From Hasllibacter sp. MH4015 (GTDB taxonomy: Bacteria > Pseudomonadota > Alphaproteobacteria > Rhodobacterales > Rhodobacteraceae): a stretch of DNA of 64,000 nt. The position numbers and the translations under genes were made by a program. The notes under the pieces are model-generated. The model was not told the DNA's origin. It ran no database searches and saw nothing but the letters and a program-made list of their open reading frames with translations. Location of the stretch: NCBI RefSeq assembly GCF_020177575.1, contig NZ_JAHTBK010000001.1, positions 1 to 64,000 on the forward strand. Reading direction: 5' to 3'. This document shows positions 16,947 through 26,108 of the stretch, piece after piece (position 1 is the first letter of the stretch; the number at the start of each line of letters is the position of its first letter).

Positions 16947-17045
16947 GGGCCCGGTACGGAGACGCGCCGATAGCCCCCATCGCCATGCCGGGGGGACTCC
17001 TTACGGCGCAAGCGGCCCATTGCCGCCGTGACCGCCCAAAACATG

Positions 17046-17074
17046 TTGCGCAGACCGGACCGCGCGCTTATACG
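17046..17074 (+). promoter_or_regulatory. rplO-secY-adk promoter
   Basis: TTGCGC (17046-17051), 17 bases and TATACG (17069-17074). The -35 is weaker than in the sister promoters, but the spacing and -10 are identical. Confidence 0.55.
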
Positions 17075-17097
17075 CCCCGGGTGGCCCAATCCGGGGC
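17074..17097 (+). promoter_or_regulatory. 5' hairpin of the rplO transcript
   Basis: GCCCCGG (17074-17080) pairs with CCGGGGC (17091-17097) across a 10-base loop. It lies at or just after the predicted start site. There is no U-tract. Comparable in position to the rplB leader hairpin. Confidence 0.4.
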
Positions 17098-17169
17098 CAT
17101 GACAATGTGCAAACGCCGTGGTCGGCCGCTCCCGTCGCTGGGGGCCGCATCCGGCAAAGGAGAAGCGAC

Positions 17170-17643
17170 ATGAAACTGCATGAATTGCGGGACAATCCCG
17201 GTGCCACCAAGAAACCCAAGCGCGTCGGCCGTGGTCCCGGCTCGGGCATGGGTAAGACGGCTGGCCGTGGTATCAAGGGTCAGAAATCCCGTTCGGGCGT
17301 GGCGATCAACGCCTATGAGGGCGGCCAGATGCCGCTCTACCAGCGTCTGCCCAAGCGTGGCTTCAACAAGCCCAACCGGAAGAAATTCGCCGTTGTGAAC
17401 CTTGGCCTGATCCAGAAATTCGTGGATGCGGGCAAGCTCGACGGCAAGGCAGAGATCACCGAAGACGCGCTGGTCGCCTCCGGCCTCGTGCGGCGCAAGC
17501 TGGACGGTGTGCGGGTTCTGGCCAAGGGCGAGGTTTCGGGCAAGCTGAACATCGCCGTCACCGGTGCATCGAAAGCGGCCGTGGACGCGGTTGAGAAGGC
17601 GGGCGGTACGCTGAACGTGGCGGCCCCTGCTGCGGCGGAGTAA
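17170..17643 (+). CDS. rplO: 50S ribosomal protein L15
   Basis: A 157-residue L15 ([40 protein letters not shown]). Late assembly protein of the large subunit. GGAGAAG precedes the start at 17170. First gene of the fourth block. A CACGGGG/CCCCGTG hairpin without a U-tract lies just after its stop. Confidence 0.98.
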   Translation: MKLHELRDNPGATKKPKRVGRGPGSGMGKTAGRGIKGQKSRSGVAINAYEGGQMPLYQRLPKRGFNKPNRKKFAVVNLGLIQKFVDAGKLDGKAEITEDALVASGLVRRKLDGVRVLAKGEVSGKLNIAVTGASKAAVDAVEKAGGTLNVAAPAAAE

Positions 17644-17776
17644 CCCACTCACGGGGGTTTCAACCCCGTGACGCTTGTGGGCGGGGACCTCTCCGCCTAC
17701 ATCCTATCTCAAGGTTTTCTTGCGCCGCTTGGCCCCACGCGGGGGTCTGGCGGCTTTAGCGCATAAGAGAGACGGC

Positions 17777-19143
<1,367 letters not shown>

Positions 19144-19147
<4 letters not shown>

Positions 19148-19719
19148 ACATCATTCTTCTAGGACCGCCGGGTGCGGGCAAAGGCACTCAAGCCGAGATT
19201 CTCGTCGAGGGTCGTGGCATGGTGCAGCTTTCCACGGGCGACATGCTGCGTGCCGCGCGCACCAGCGGGACCGAGATGGGCGATCTCGTGGCCGGTGTCA
19301 TGGATCGCGGAGAGCTTGTGACCGATGAGATCGTCATCGGCCTGATCCGCGAACAGCTGGAAAAAGGGGGCTCCGGCTTCATCTTCGACGGTTTCCCCCG
19401 CACCCTGGCGCAAGCCGACGCGCTGGCGAACCTGCTGGACGAGGTTGGGCAATCGCTGGACCACGTCATTGCGATGGAAGTGAACGATGAGGCCCTTGTC
19501 GGTCGCATCGTGAACCGCGCCAAGCAAGCCGCCGCCGCAGGGCAGCCGGTGCGCGCAGACGACAACGAGGAAAGCCTCAAGATCCGTCTGATGGAATATT
19601 ACAAGAAGACCTCTCCGCTGCTTGGCTATTACCACGCCAAGGGTCAGTTGCGGTGGGTTCCGGGCCTGGGTGAGATCGACGAAGTCGCCGCCGCGATCGC
19701 GGGCGTTCTGGACGCCTGA
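19144..19719 (+). CDS. adk: Adenylate kinase (short-lid form)
   Basis: A 191-residue adenylate kinase that interconverts ATP, ADP and AMP. The P-loop [10 protein letters not shown] is at residues 7-16, with TGDMLRAA and [16 protein letters not shown] following. At about 191 residues it lacks the roughly 27-residue zinc/LID insertion of the long form (E. coli 214). Its ATG overlaps the secY stop (ATGA), the usual secY-adk coupling. Confidence 0.97.
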
Positions 19720-19752
19720 TTCCCTGCAATCGAAAGGGATTGTGATCGCCCC

Positions 19753-19781
19753 TTGACGTTTGCCTTTGACGGGCATAACTA
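19753..19781 (+). promoter_or_regulatory. rpsM (alpha operon) promoter
   Basis: TTGACG (19753-19758), 17 bases and TAACTA (19776-19781). It gives the alpha block an independent start with a leader of about 130 bases. The predicted start coincides with CTCCACGGGAATC (19789-19801), shared with the rpmC leader. Confidence 0.6.
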
Positions 19782-19833
19782 CCGCCATCTCCACGGGAAT
19801 CGGACGTATTCCGAAACCTTGGGACAACCTCGC

Positions 19834-19859
19834 AAGCCCGGGACGAAATGCCCGGGCTT
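19834..19859 (+). promoter_or_regulatory. rpsM leader hairpin
   Basis: A 9-bp perfect stem, AAGCCCGGG (19834-19842) and CCCGGGCTT (19851-19859), with loop ACGAAATG. It lies in the rpsM leader about 60 bases before the start codon. No U-tract. A candidate for control of the alpha block. Confidence 0.5.
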
Positions 19860-19917
19860 ACGTTGTGAAAAAAGGGCCTGGTATGACGGGCTCGCAACGA
19901 AAAAGGATATGCCACAC

Positions 19918-20286
19918 ATGGCACGTATTGCCGGGGTCAACCTCCCCACGTCCAAGCGCGTTCCCATCGCGCTCACCTACATCACCGGGATCGGTCACAC
20001 CTCCGCCGCAGCGATCTGCGAAGCGGTTGGTATCGACGCCACCCGCCGCATCAACGAATTGTCGGACGCCGAAGTCCTGCAGATCCGTGAACATATCGAC
20101 GCCAATTACAGCGTTGAGGGCGACCTGCGCCGTGAGACGCAGATGAACATCAAGCGCCTGATGGACCTGGGTTGCTACCGTGGCCTGCGCCATCGCCGCA
20201 ACCTGCCCGTCCGCGGTCAGCGCACCCATACCAACGCACGCACCCGCAAAGGCCCCGCAAAGGCCATTGCCGGCAAGAAGAAATAA
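19918..20286 (+). CDS. rpsM: 30S ribosomal protein S13
   Basis: A 122-residue S13 ([40 protein letters not shown]; ending AGKKK). It contacts P-site tRNA and forms intersubunit bridges. The start at 19918 matches the universal N-terminus and follows AAAGGA. An earlier in-frame start at 19753 lies in the promoter. Confidence 0.98.
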   Translation: MARIAGVNLPTSKRVPIALTYITGIGHTSAAAICEAVGIDATRRINELSDAEVLQIREHIDANYSVEGDLRRETQMNIKRLMDLGCYRGLRHRRNLPVRGQRTHTNARTRKGPAKAIAGKKK

Positions 20287-20301
20287 GGGAGGGCTGGACA
20301 C

Positions 20302-20691
20302 ATGGCACGTGATCGCCGTCCCGCAAAGAAGAAGGTTTCCAAGAACATCGCCGCTGGCGTTGCGCATGTGAATTCTTCGTTCAACAACACAAAGATCCTG
20401 ATTTCCGACGTGCAGGGCAATGCGATCGCATGGTCGTCCGCTGGCACGATGGGCTTCAAGGGCAGCCGCAAGTCCACACCTTTTGCCGCCCAAATGGCCG
20501 CGGAAGATGCGGGCAAGAAGGCACAGGACCACGGCGTGAAAACGCTTGAGGTCGAAGTGCAGGGGCCCGGTTCGGGCCGCGAAAGCGCGCTGCGTGCCCT
20601 GGCCGCCCTCGGCTTCCAGATCTCGTCCATTCGGGACGTGACGCCGATGGCCCATAACGGATGCCGCCCGCCCAAACGCCGCCGCGTCTAA
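20302..20691 (+). CDS. rpsK: 30S ribosomal protein S11
   Basis: A 129-residue S11 ([20 protein letters not shown]; ending [11 protein letters not shown]). It is a platform protein near the Shine-Dalgarno duplex. GGGAGG precedes the start. A 108-base gap with two hairpins follows before rpoA; rpsD is not in this cluster. Confidence 0.98.
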   Translation: MARDRRPAKKKVSKNIAAGVAHVNSSFNNTKILISDVQGNAIAWSSAGTMGFKGSRKSTPFAAQMAAEDAGKKAQDHGVKTLEVEVQGPGSGRESALRALAALGFQISSIRDVTPMAHNGCRPPKRRRV

Positions 20692-20706
20692 GGCTGGTTA
20701 TTCTTC

Positions 20707-20782
20707 CACCGGGTCCTGCCTTGGCATGGCCCGGTGCCGTCATTTTTTCCTCGAGTGTGTCCGGGATGGATCCCCCGGACAC
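20707..20782 (+). terminator. Tandem hairpins with U-tract between rpsK and rpoA (attenuator candidate)
   Basis: Hairpin 1 pairs CACCGGG (20707-20713) with CCCGGTG (20730-20736), with an inner TGCC/GGCA helix, and is followed by ATTTTTT at 20742-20748. Hairpin 2 pairs GTGTCCGGG (20757-20765) with CCCGGACAC (20774-20782), just before the rpoA ribosome binding site. The first looks like a partial terminator that could lower rpoA relative to ribosomal proteins; the second may mask or space the start. Confidence 0.6.
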
Positions 20783-20799
20783 GAGCATGGAGGCGACGC

Positions 20800-21816
20800 A
20801 TGATCCACAAAAATTGGCAAGAGCTGATCAAACCGACCCAGTTGGTTGTTCAGCCCGGTAACGACCCCGCGCGCAAAGCGACCGTCGTGGCCGAACCGCT
20901 GGAGCGGGGCTTTGGCCTGACGCTCGGCAACGCGCTGCGGCGTGTTCTGATGTCCTCGCTGCAAGGCGCGGCCATCACCTCCGTCCAGATCGACGGTGTG
21001 CTGCACGAGTTTTCCTCGGTCGCTGGTGTGCGTGAAGACGTCACCGACATCGTCCTGAACCTCAAGGGCGTCGCCATCCGCATGGATGCCGAAGGGCCCA
21101 AGCGTGTGTCGATCTCGGCCAAGGGGCCGCGGGTCGTGACCGCCGGTGACATCTCCGAATCCGCAGGGATCGAGGTTCTGAACAAGGACCACGTGATCTG
21201 CCACCTCGACGATGGCGCCGATCTTTACATTGAGCTGACCGTGAACACCGGCAAAGGCTATGTCGCGGCCGACAAGAACCGCCCGGAAGATGCGCCCATC
21301 GGCCTGATGCCGATCGACGCGATCTATTCCCCGGTCAAGAAGGTGTCGTATGACGTGCAGCCGACCCGCGAAGGTCAGGTCCTCGATTACGACAAGCTGA
21401 CGCTGAAGCTGGAAACCGATGGCTCCGTCACGCCGGACGATGCCGTGGCCTATGCCGCGCGGATCATCCAGGACCAGCTGTCGATCTTCGTGAACTTCGA
21501 CGAGCCGGAAAGTGCGACCCGTCAGGACGACGAGGACGATCTGGAATTCAACCCGCTTCTCTTGAAGAAGGTGGATGAGCTGGAACTGTCCGTGCGGTCG
21601 GCGAACTGCCTGAAGAACGATAACATCGTCTATATCGGCGATCTGATCCAGAAGACCGAAGCAGAGATGCTGCGCACGCCGAACTTCGGCCGCAAGTCGC
21701 TCAACGAGATCAAGGAAGTGCTGTCCGGCATGGGCCTGCACCTCGGCATGGATATCGTCGATTGGCCGCCCGATAATATCGAAGAGCTGGCCAAGAAGTA
21801 CGAAGACAACTTCTGA
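20800..21816 (+). CDS. rpoA: RNA polymerase alpha subunit
   Basis: A 338-residue alpha subunit. The N-terminal assembly domain contains [20 protein letters not shown], and the C-terminal domain (about 250-330) contains [20 protein letters not shown] and [18 protein letters not shown] for UP-element and activator contact. The acidic linker is [13 protein letters not shown]. The start at 20800 follows GGAGG and gives [12 protein letters not shown], as in other alphaproteobacteria. Confidence 0.98.
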   Translation: MIHKNWQELIKPTQLVVQPGNDPARKATVVAEPLERGFGLTLGNALRRVLMSSLQGAAITSVQIDGVLHEFSSVAGVREDVTDIVLNLKGVAIRMDAEGPKRVSISAKGPRVVTAGDISESAGIEVLNKDHVICHLDDGADLYIELTVNTGKGYVAADKNRPEDAPIGLMPIDAIYSPVKKVSYDVQPTREGQVLDYDKLTLKLETDGSVTPDDAVAYAARIIQDQLSIFVNFDEPESATRQDDEDDLEFNPLLLKKVDELELSVRSANCLKNDNIVYIGDLIQKTEAEMLRTPNFGRKSLNEIKEVLSGMGLHLGMDIVDWPPDNIEELAKKYEDNF

Positions 21817-21981
21817 AGAGTTTGCGGGCGGGGAGAAATCTTCGCCCGCGCAATGCCCGGATCATGCCGGGGAACGTACTGGGTTCGCAAAAGCTGGCCC
21901 CAAGGAGAGGGCCCCACACACGCATGGGGCCCCGGACAAAGCAAAATCGCCCGTAGAGGGCACCGAAATTGGAGATAGACA
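21817..21981 (+). promoter_or_regulatory. Highly structured rpoA-rplQ spacer
   Basis: The 165-base gap holds three possible hairpins: GCGGGCG with CGCCCGC (about 21824-21855), CCCGG with CCGGG (about 21854-21873), and GGGCCCC with GGGGCCCC (about 21908-21936). None has a U-tract. In many bacteria rplQ follows rpoA within tens of bases, so this spacer may hold a leader or processing signal. Confidence 0.4.
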
Positions 21982-22401
21982 ATGCGTCACGCCCGCGGAT
22001 ACCGCCGCCTGAACCGGACCCACGAGCATCGCAAGGCGATGTTCGCCAACATGTCCGGCTCGCTCATCGAACATGAACAGATCAAGACGACCCTGCCCAA
22101 GGCGAAGGAGCTTCGTCCGATCATCGAGAAACTGATCACGCTGGCCAAGCGTGGCGATCTGCACGCCCGACGCCAGGCCGCGTCGCAGCTCAAGCAGGAT
22201 CAATACGTCGCCAAGCTGTTCGACGTGCTCGGACCTCGCTATGCGGAACGCTCCGGCGGGTATGTGCGCGTCCTGAAGGCGGGTTTCCGCTACGGTGACA
22301 TGGCGCCGATGGCGATCATCGAATTCGTGGATCGCGACGTGGACGCCAAGGGCGCATCTGACCGCGCGCGAATCGAAGCCGAGGACGCGCTGGAAGACTA
22401 A
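21982..22401 (+). CDS. rplQ: 50S ribosomal protein L17
   Basis: A 139-residue L17 ([40 protein letters not shown]). It is located near the tunnel exit. GGAGATAG precedes the start. Last ribosomal gene of the supercluster, followed by a strong terminator. Confidence 0.98.
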   Translation: MRHARGYRRLNRTHEHRKAMFANMSGSLIEHEQIKTTLPKAKELRPIIEKLITLAKRGDLHARRQAASQLKQDQYVAKLFDVLGPRYAERSGGYVRVLKAGFRYGDMAPMAIIEFVDRDVDAKGASDRARIEAEDALED

Positions 22402-22435
22402 GCGCGCGTCCGCGCCGCATCGGCCCGAATACACG

Positions 22436-22469
22436 AAAGCCCTCCGCCACGATGCGGGGGGCTTTTTCT
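22436..22469 (+). terminator. Intrinsic terminator after rplQ
   Basis: AAAGCCCTCCGC (22436-22447) pairs with GCGGGGGGCTTT (22454-22465), with one mismatch, followed by TTCTT. It closes the ribosomal supercluster and may also stop the small minus-strand ORF that ends at 22498. Confidence 0.88.
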
Positions 22470-22497
22470 TTGGCTTCAAGCGCGTGATGGCCTGCAA

Positions 22498-22662
22498 TCA
22501 GGGACGGTCGCCGTCCCCTTCGGCACCGTGCTGTTTGACCAAACGCGCGACATCGCCCGGCGGCACCGAGGTTTGCCCGAAATATTCGAGAAGGTCATGG
22601 CGCGTCTTTGGGGATAACTTCATGAGACGCGCGAAAAGATCGGGGTCGATCTCTCTGGTCAT
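22498..22662 (-). CDS. Small protein (54 residues) divergent from luxR
   Basis: The ORF reads MTREIDPDLFARLMKLSPKT followed by RHDLLEYFGQTSVPPGDVAR and ends LVKQHGAEGDGDRP. It has GGTGAG seven bases before the ATG and a composition like a folded helical protein, not an antisense shadow. It lies between the rplQ terminator and luxR, divergent from luxR with 92 bases between the starts. I recognise no family. It could be a small regulator of, or be regulated with, the quorum-sensing pair. Too short for usual gene callers. Confidence 0.55.
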   Translation of the reverse strand: MTREIDPDLFARLMKLSPKTRHDLLEYFGQTSVPPGDVARLVKQHGAEGDGDRP

Positions 22663-22700
22663 TCATCTCACCGTTCAAAGTCAGTCCAATACTATCCAGC

Positions 22701-22729
22701 TTGACCGCATGTCGGGCAACCTATCTAAA
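22701..22729 (+). promoter_or_regulatory. Possible luxR promoter
   Basis: TTGACC (22701-22706), 17 bases and TCTAAA (22724-22729), 26 bases before the luxR start. The -10 is only a moderate match. Confidence 0.4.
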
Positions 22730-22754
22730 TGGTCATGTCTATTTGGTGGGTTCC

Positions 22755-23366
22755 ATGACGAAAGCGCCGGTTCTCGACTTGTTGCTGCACGAGCTTTCGT
22801 TGGCGGCCCCGGCAGGGTTCGCCGTCGGGCTGCACATTCGGTACGTGTCGCCGTTGATCATGGTGAACACCTATCCGGATACCTGGCAGGAGGTTTACAC
22901 CTCCAAGCTTTATGGATTGCGCGACCCGACGCTGGCCTGGGGGCTGAGCCACACGGGGACGCGCCGTTGGAGCCAGATCGGATTGCCGGACCCGTTCGGG
23001 ATCTTGCAGGAATCCGCTGAATACGGCCTGAAATACGGGATGATCGCCTCCATCGGTCCGATGTCCTCACGCACGATCGCGGGTGCAAGCCGCGCGGACC
23101 GTGAGTTCACCGAGGACGAGATGGAGCTTGTCTATCGGATCGTGCACCGGATGCACGATCTGTCCGAACCGCCGGCCCGCCTGTCAAAGGCGCAAGCCGA
23201 CGCACTGAAATGCATCGCGGAGGGGGACCGCCATGCAGCTGCTGCCGCCAAGCTCGGCATATCTGAAAGCGCGTTCAAGGCGCGCCTGACGTCTGCGCGT
23301 CAGAAGCTCATGGCCCGGACTACGGCAGAAGCCGTGCAACGGGCCAAGGAGTACGGATTGATCTGA
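22755..23366 (+). CDS. LuxR-family acyl-homoserine-lactone-responsive regulator
   Basis: A 203-residue regulator. The N-terminal autoinducer-binding domain has W44, Y48, D57, P58 and W72 at the spacing of the conserved LuxR ligand-pocket residues (W57, Y61, D70, P71, W85). The C-terminal helix-turn-helix spans about 140-200 (LSKAQADALKCIAEGDRHAA; LGISESAFKARLTSARQKLM). The start at 22755 follows GGTGGG; a longer frame from 22701 overlaps the promoter. Directly followed by its likely cognate synthase. Shorter than typical LuxR (about 240). Confidence 0.9.
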   Translation: MTKAPVLDLLLHELSLAAPAGFAVGLHIRYVSPLIMVNTYPDTWQEVYTSKLYGLRDPTLAWGLSHTGTRRWSQIGLPDPFGILQESAEYGLKYGMIASIGPMSSRTIAGASRADREFTEDEMELVYRIVHRMHDLSEPPARLSKAQADALKCIAEGDRHAAAAAKLGISESAFKARLTSARQKLMARTTAEAVQRAKEYGLI

Positions 23367-23445
23367 GCGAACGCGGCTTCGGTCGCAGAATGTGAGCCTT
23401 CCAAAGCGGTGTCGTTGATGACGATTCACCTCACAGGAGGCGCAT

Positions 23446-24033
23446 ATGCAAAGCACGACCCTTTCGTTCGACAACTTCTACAATCACGGCCCGCTTTTCA
23501 CCAACATGCTGCGGGCAAGGCACCGGACCTTCATCGAGGAGAAGGGCTGGGAAATCCCGTCCGAGGAGGGGATGGAGTTCGACCAATATGACACGGCGCA
23601 AAGCCGGTGGGTTTGTGTCCATGACGGGACGCGGGTTCTGGCGGGTGTGCGGCTGACGCCCACCACGGCGTCGTGCGGGATTTATAGCTACATGGTGCGC
23701 GATGCGCAGCGGGGCTTGCTGGACGCGATCCCGGCCAACCTGCTGGACGAGACCGCGCCAATTGCCGAGCATATCTGGGACGCGAACCGCCTTTTCGTCG
23801 CCGAGGGGGTGGAGACCGATATCCGCCGCGATGTGCAGCTGTCGCTGATGGGGCACATGGTGCGCTCGGCCCGCGCGTTGGGGGCCACGACGCTTCTGGG
23901 GCTTCTGCCCATCGGCATCCCGCGGCTGGGGCGCCGGTTGGGGATCGACATGGAGCCGGGCGGGCCGGTGATGAAGATCGGCGGCGTGGCGCATCGGTGC
24001 TACTTTGTCTCGATGGCCTCGAAGATGCATTGA
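23446..24033 (+). CDS. LuxI-family acyl-homoserine-lactone synthase
   Basis: A 195-residue synthase that makes N-acyl-homoserine lactones from S-adenosylmethionine and acyl carriers. Conserved catalytic positions are present: R25, F29, W35, D46, D49 (EFDQYD) and R69. The usual WE-SRF motif appears as WDANRLF, with D112 in place of Glu and R115 kept. AGGAGG lies upstream. It is 79 bases behind luxR. I see no classical lux box between the two genes; a perfect palindrome lies just downstream. Confidence 0.92.
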   Translation: MQSTTLSFDNFYNHGPLFTNMLRARHRTFIEEKGWEIPSEEGMEFDQYDTAQSRWVCVHDGTRVLAGVRLTPTTASCGIYSYMVRDAQRGLLDAIPANLLDETAPIAEHIWDANRLFVAEGVETDIRRDVQLSLMGHMVRSARALGATTLLGLLPIGIPRLGRRLGIDMEPGGPVMKIGGVAHRCYFVSMASKMH

Positions 24034-24049
24034 GGCGGGAGAAGGGTGT

Positions 24050-24069
24050 GCTTATCACGCGTGATAAGC
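24050..24069. repeat. Perfect 20-bp palindrome downstream of luxI
   Basis: GCTTATCACGCGTGATAAGC is fully self-complementary with no spacer, 17 bases after the luxI stop and 96 bases before the rarA start. There is no U-tract after it, so it looks more like a dimeric operator than a terminator. It has lux-box length but not the lux-box consensus. Confidence 0.7.
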
Positions 24070-24164
24070 AGGCCTAAGTGATTGCAAATAAGCTATAAAG
24101 ACGATTTCCTTCATACTTTCTTAAGCCTTGCCGCCCCTTTGGCAGGGGCGTAGCCTTGTGCATC

Positions 24165-25475
24165 ATGGCTGATCTGTTCGACACATCTGCGGCGGCGCAG
24201 GACGCGCCGAAAGGGCCGCGCCCTTTGGCGGACCGGCTACGGCCTGCCACACTGTCCGAGGTCATCGGGCAGAGCCATATTCTGGGGCCGGAGGGCAGTT
24301 TGCGGGTGATGCTGGACAGTGGATCGCTGTCCTCCCTCATCTTCTGGGGGCCGCCGGGGGTGGGCAAAACGACCATCGCGCGCCTGCTGGCCGACGAGAC
24401 GGACCTGCATTTCGTCCAGATCAGCGCGATTTTCACCGGTGTGCCGGATCTGCGGAAAGTGTTCGAGGGTGCGAAATTGCGCCGTCAGAACGGCAAGGGC
24501 ACGCTTTTGTTCGTCGACGAAATCCACCGCTTCAACAAAGCGCAGCAGGACAGCTTCCTGCCGCATATGGAGGATGGCATGATCCTTCTGGTCGGCGCGA
24601 CGACCGAGAACCCTTCCTTCGAGTTGAACGCCGCCGTTATGTCCCGCAGCCAAGTGATGGTGCTGGAGCGGCTTGGCGACGACGATCTTGAGGCGCTGCT
24701 TCAGCGGGCCGAGGCGGAGCTGGATCGCACGCTGCCTTTGCTGCCCGATGCGCGGATCGCGCTGCGTGAAATGGCGGATGGGGACGGGCGGTCGCTTCTG
24801 AACCTTGTCGAGCAGGTGGCCGCGTGGAAGGCGGAGCCGTTGGACACCAAGGCGCTGGGCGCGCGGTTGCAACGGCGCGCGGCGCAATACGACAAGTCGG
24901 GCGATGTCCATTACAACCTGATCTCCGCCCTGCACAAATCGGTGCGCGGGTCGGACCCGGATGCGGCGCTTTACTGGTTCGCGCGGATGCTGGAGGGCGG
25001 CGAGGACCCGAGGTACCTGGCGCGGCGGATCACGCGCATGGCGGTGGAGGATATCGGGCTGGCCGACCCACAAGCGCAGCGCATGTGCCTGGATGCGTGG
25101 GAGACGTACGAGCGATTGGGCTCGCCCGAAGGGGAATTGGCGCTGTCTCAGGCTTTGATCTACCTGGCGCTCGCGCCCAAATCGAACGCGAATTACGTGG
25201 CCTACAAGGCGGCGCGGGCGAGTGCGAAATCCACCGGGTCGGCGATGCCGCCCAAGCATATCCTTAACGCGCCGACGGCGATGATGAAGGATCAGGGTTA
25301 TGGCAAGGGATATGCCTATGACCACGACCACGAGGACGGGTTTTCCGGGGCGAATTACTTTCCCGATACGATGTCACGGGCGCGGTTCTTCGAGCCGAAG
25401 GAGCGCGGGTTCGAGCGGGAGTTGAAGAAGCGGGTGGAGTGGTTCGACGGGTTGCGGAAGAAGCGCGGGACGTGA
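24165..25475 (+). CDS. rarA: Replication-associated recombination protein A (MgsA/RarA AAA+ ATPase)
   Basis: A 436-residue AAA+ protein that acts at stalled replication forks. Walker A GPPGVGKT is at 62-69 and Walker B with LLFVDEIHRF at about 114-123. The C-terminal tetramerisation domain contains GSAMPPKHILNAPTAMMKDQ and YAYDHDHEDGFSGANYFPDT. I chose ATG 24165 (MADLFDTS); a TTG at 24156 has a better spaced AGGGG and is possible. Same direction as luxI, 131 bases away. Confidence 0.95.
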   Translation: MADLFDTSAAAQDAPKGPRPLADRLRPATLSEVIGQSHILGPEGSLRVMLDSGSLSSLIFWGPPGVGKTTIARLLADETDLHFVQISAIFTGVPDLRKVFEGAKLRRQNGKGTLLFVDEIHRFNKAQQDSFLPHMEDGMILLVGATTENPSFELNAAVMSRSQVMVLERLGDDDLEALLQRAEAELDRTLPLLPDARIALREMADGDGRSLLNLVEQVAAWKAEPLDTKALGARLQRRAAQYDKSGDVHYNLISALHKSVRGSDPDAALYWFARMLEGGEDPRYLARRITRMAVEDIGLADPQAQRMCLDAWETYERLGSPEGELALSQALIYLALAPKSNANYVAYKAARASAKSTGSAMPPKHILNAPTAMMKDQGYGKGYAYDHDHEDGFSGANYFPDTMSRARFFEPKERGFERELKKRVEWFDGLRKKRGT

Positions 25476-25730
25476 TCGGGCGGCGGGACGTGGCCCGCCC
25501 TACGGTTGTGTGAAGCGATCAGCCGGTTAACAGCGGCGCAGCCGCCCGGCCATCGTCGGGCCCTCCCTCGGCCCGGCGATTTCGGTGAGGCGTGGACTGC
25601 CGTTCAGTGAGGCGCGTTGGTTCGGCGGGCATAAAGGGGCGGGCGCAACCGGCGGGATCGCCGGTCCAGGACCCGACGCCGGCCTCGTCCGCCCGTTGAC
25701 ATCCCCGCCCGCGCGCCGCATCCCACGCCC
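25476..25730. other. GC-rich gap between rarA and crcB
   Basis: No gene is supported in these 255 bases. The beginning can form a GGGCGG/CCGCCC hairpin just after rarA. I looked for the fluoride riboswitch often found before crcB and did not find its conserved GG-GATGG and pseudoknot pattern. Confidence 0.5.
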
Positions 25731-26108
25731 ATGATTGCTGTCCTGCAAGTTGCCCTTGGCGGCGCATTCGGCTCCGTGCTGCGATACCTGACCGGGTTAG
25801 GGGTGATCCGCGTCTTCGGGATCGGTGCATTCCCCGTGCCGATCCTGTTGGTCAACGTGATCGGGTCGTTCCTGATGGGCCTGTTCGTCGTCATCGCCGC
25901 GCATCGCGGGCTGACGCATCTGTCGCCGCTGGTGATGACCGGCTTTCTGGGCGGGTTCACCACATTCTCCGCCTTTTCGCTGGAGACGATGACGCTTTAT
26001 GAGCGTGGCGATTACGGCTTGGCGGCGCTTTATGTCGGGCTGTCGGTGGGGCTGTCGATCCTTGGCCTGGCGGCGGGGCTCTGGGTGGCGCGGGGGATGG
26101 TGGCATGA
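25731..26108 (+). CDS. crcB: Fluoride ion channel CrcB/Fluc
   Basis: A 125-residue four-helix membrane protein with the family motifs GGAFGSVLRYLTG, LLVNVIGSFLMG and TGFLGGFTTFSAFSLE, the last carrying the TTFS-F pore residues. It forms dual-topology dimers that export fluoride. It overlaps the following pseudouridine synthase by four bases (ATGA). Confidence 0.96.
   Translation: MIAVLQVALGGAFGSVLRYLTGLGVIRVFGIGAFPVPILLVNVIGSFLMGLFVVIAAHRGLTHLSPLVMTGFLGGFTTFSAFSLETMTLYERGDYGLAALYVGLSVGLSILGLAAGLWVARGMVA

Noticed and set aside
23367-23445. Lux box between luxR and luxI
   Set aside because: I found no 18-20 bp dyad resembling the lux-box consensus in these 79 bases.
25476-25730. Fluoride riboswitch before crcB
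   Set aside because: The conserved GG-GATGG loop and pseudoknot partners of the crcB motif are not present in the gap.
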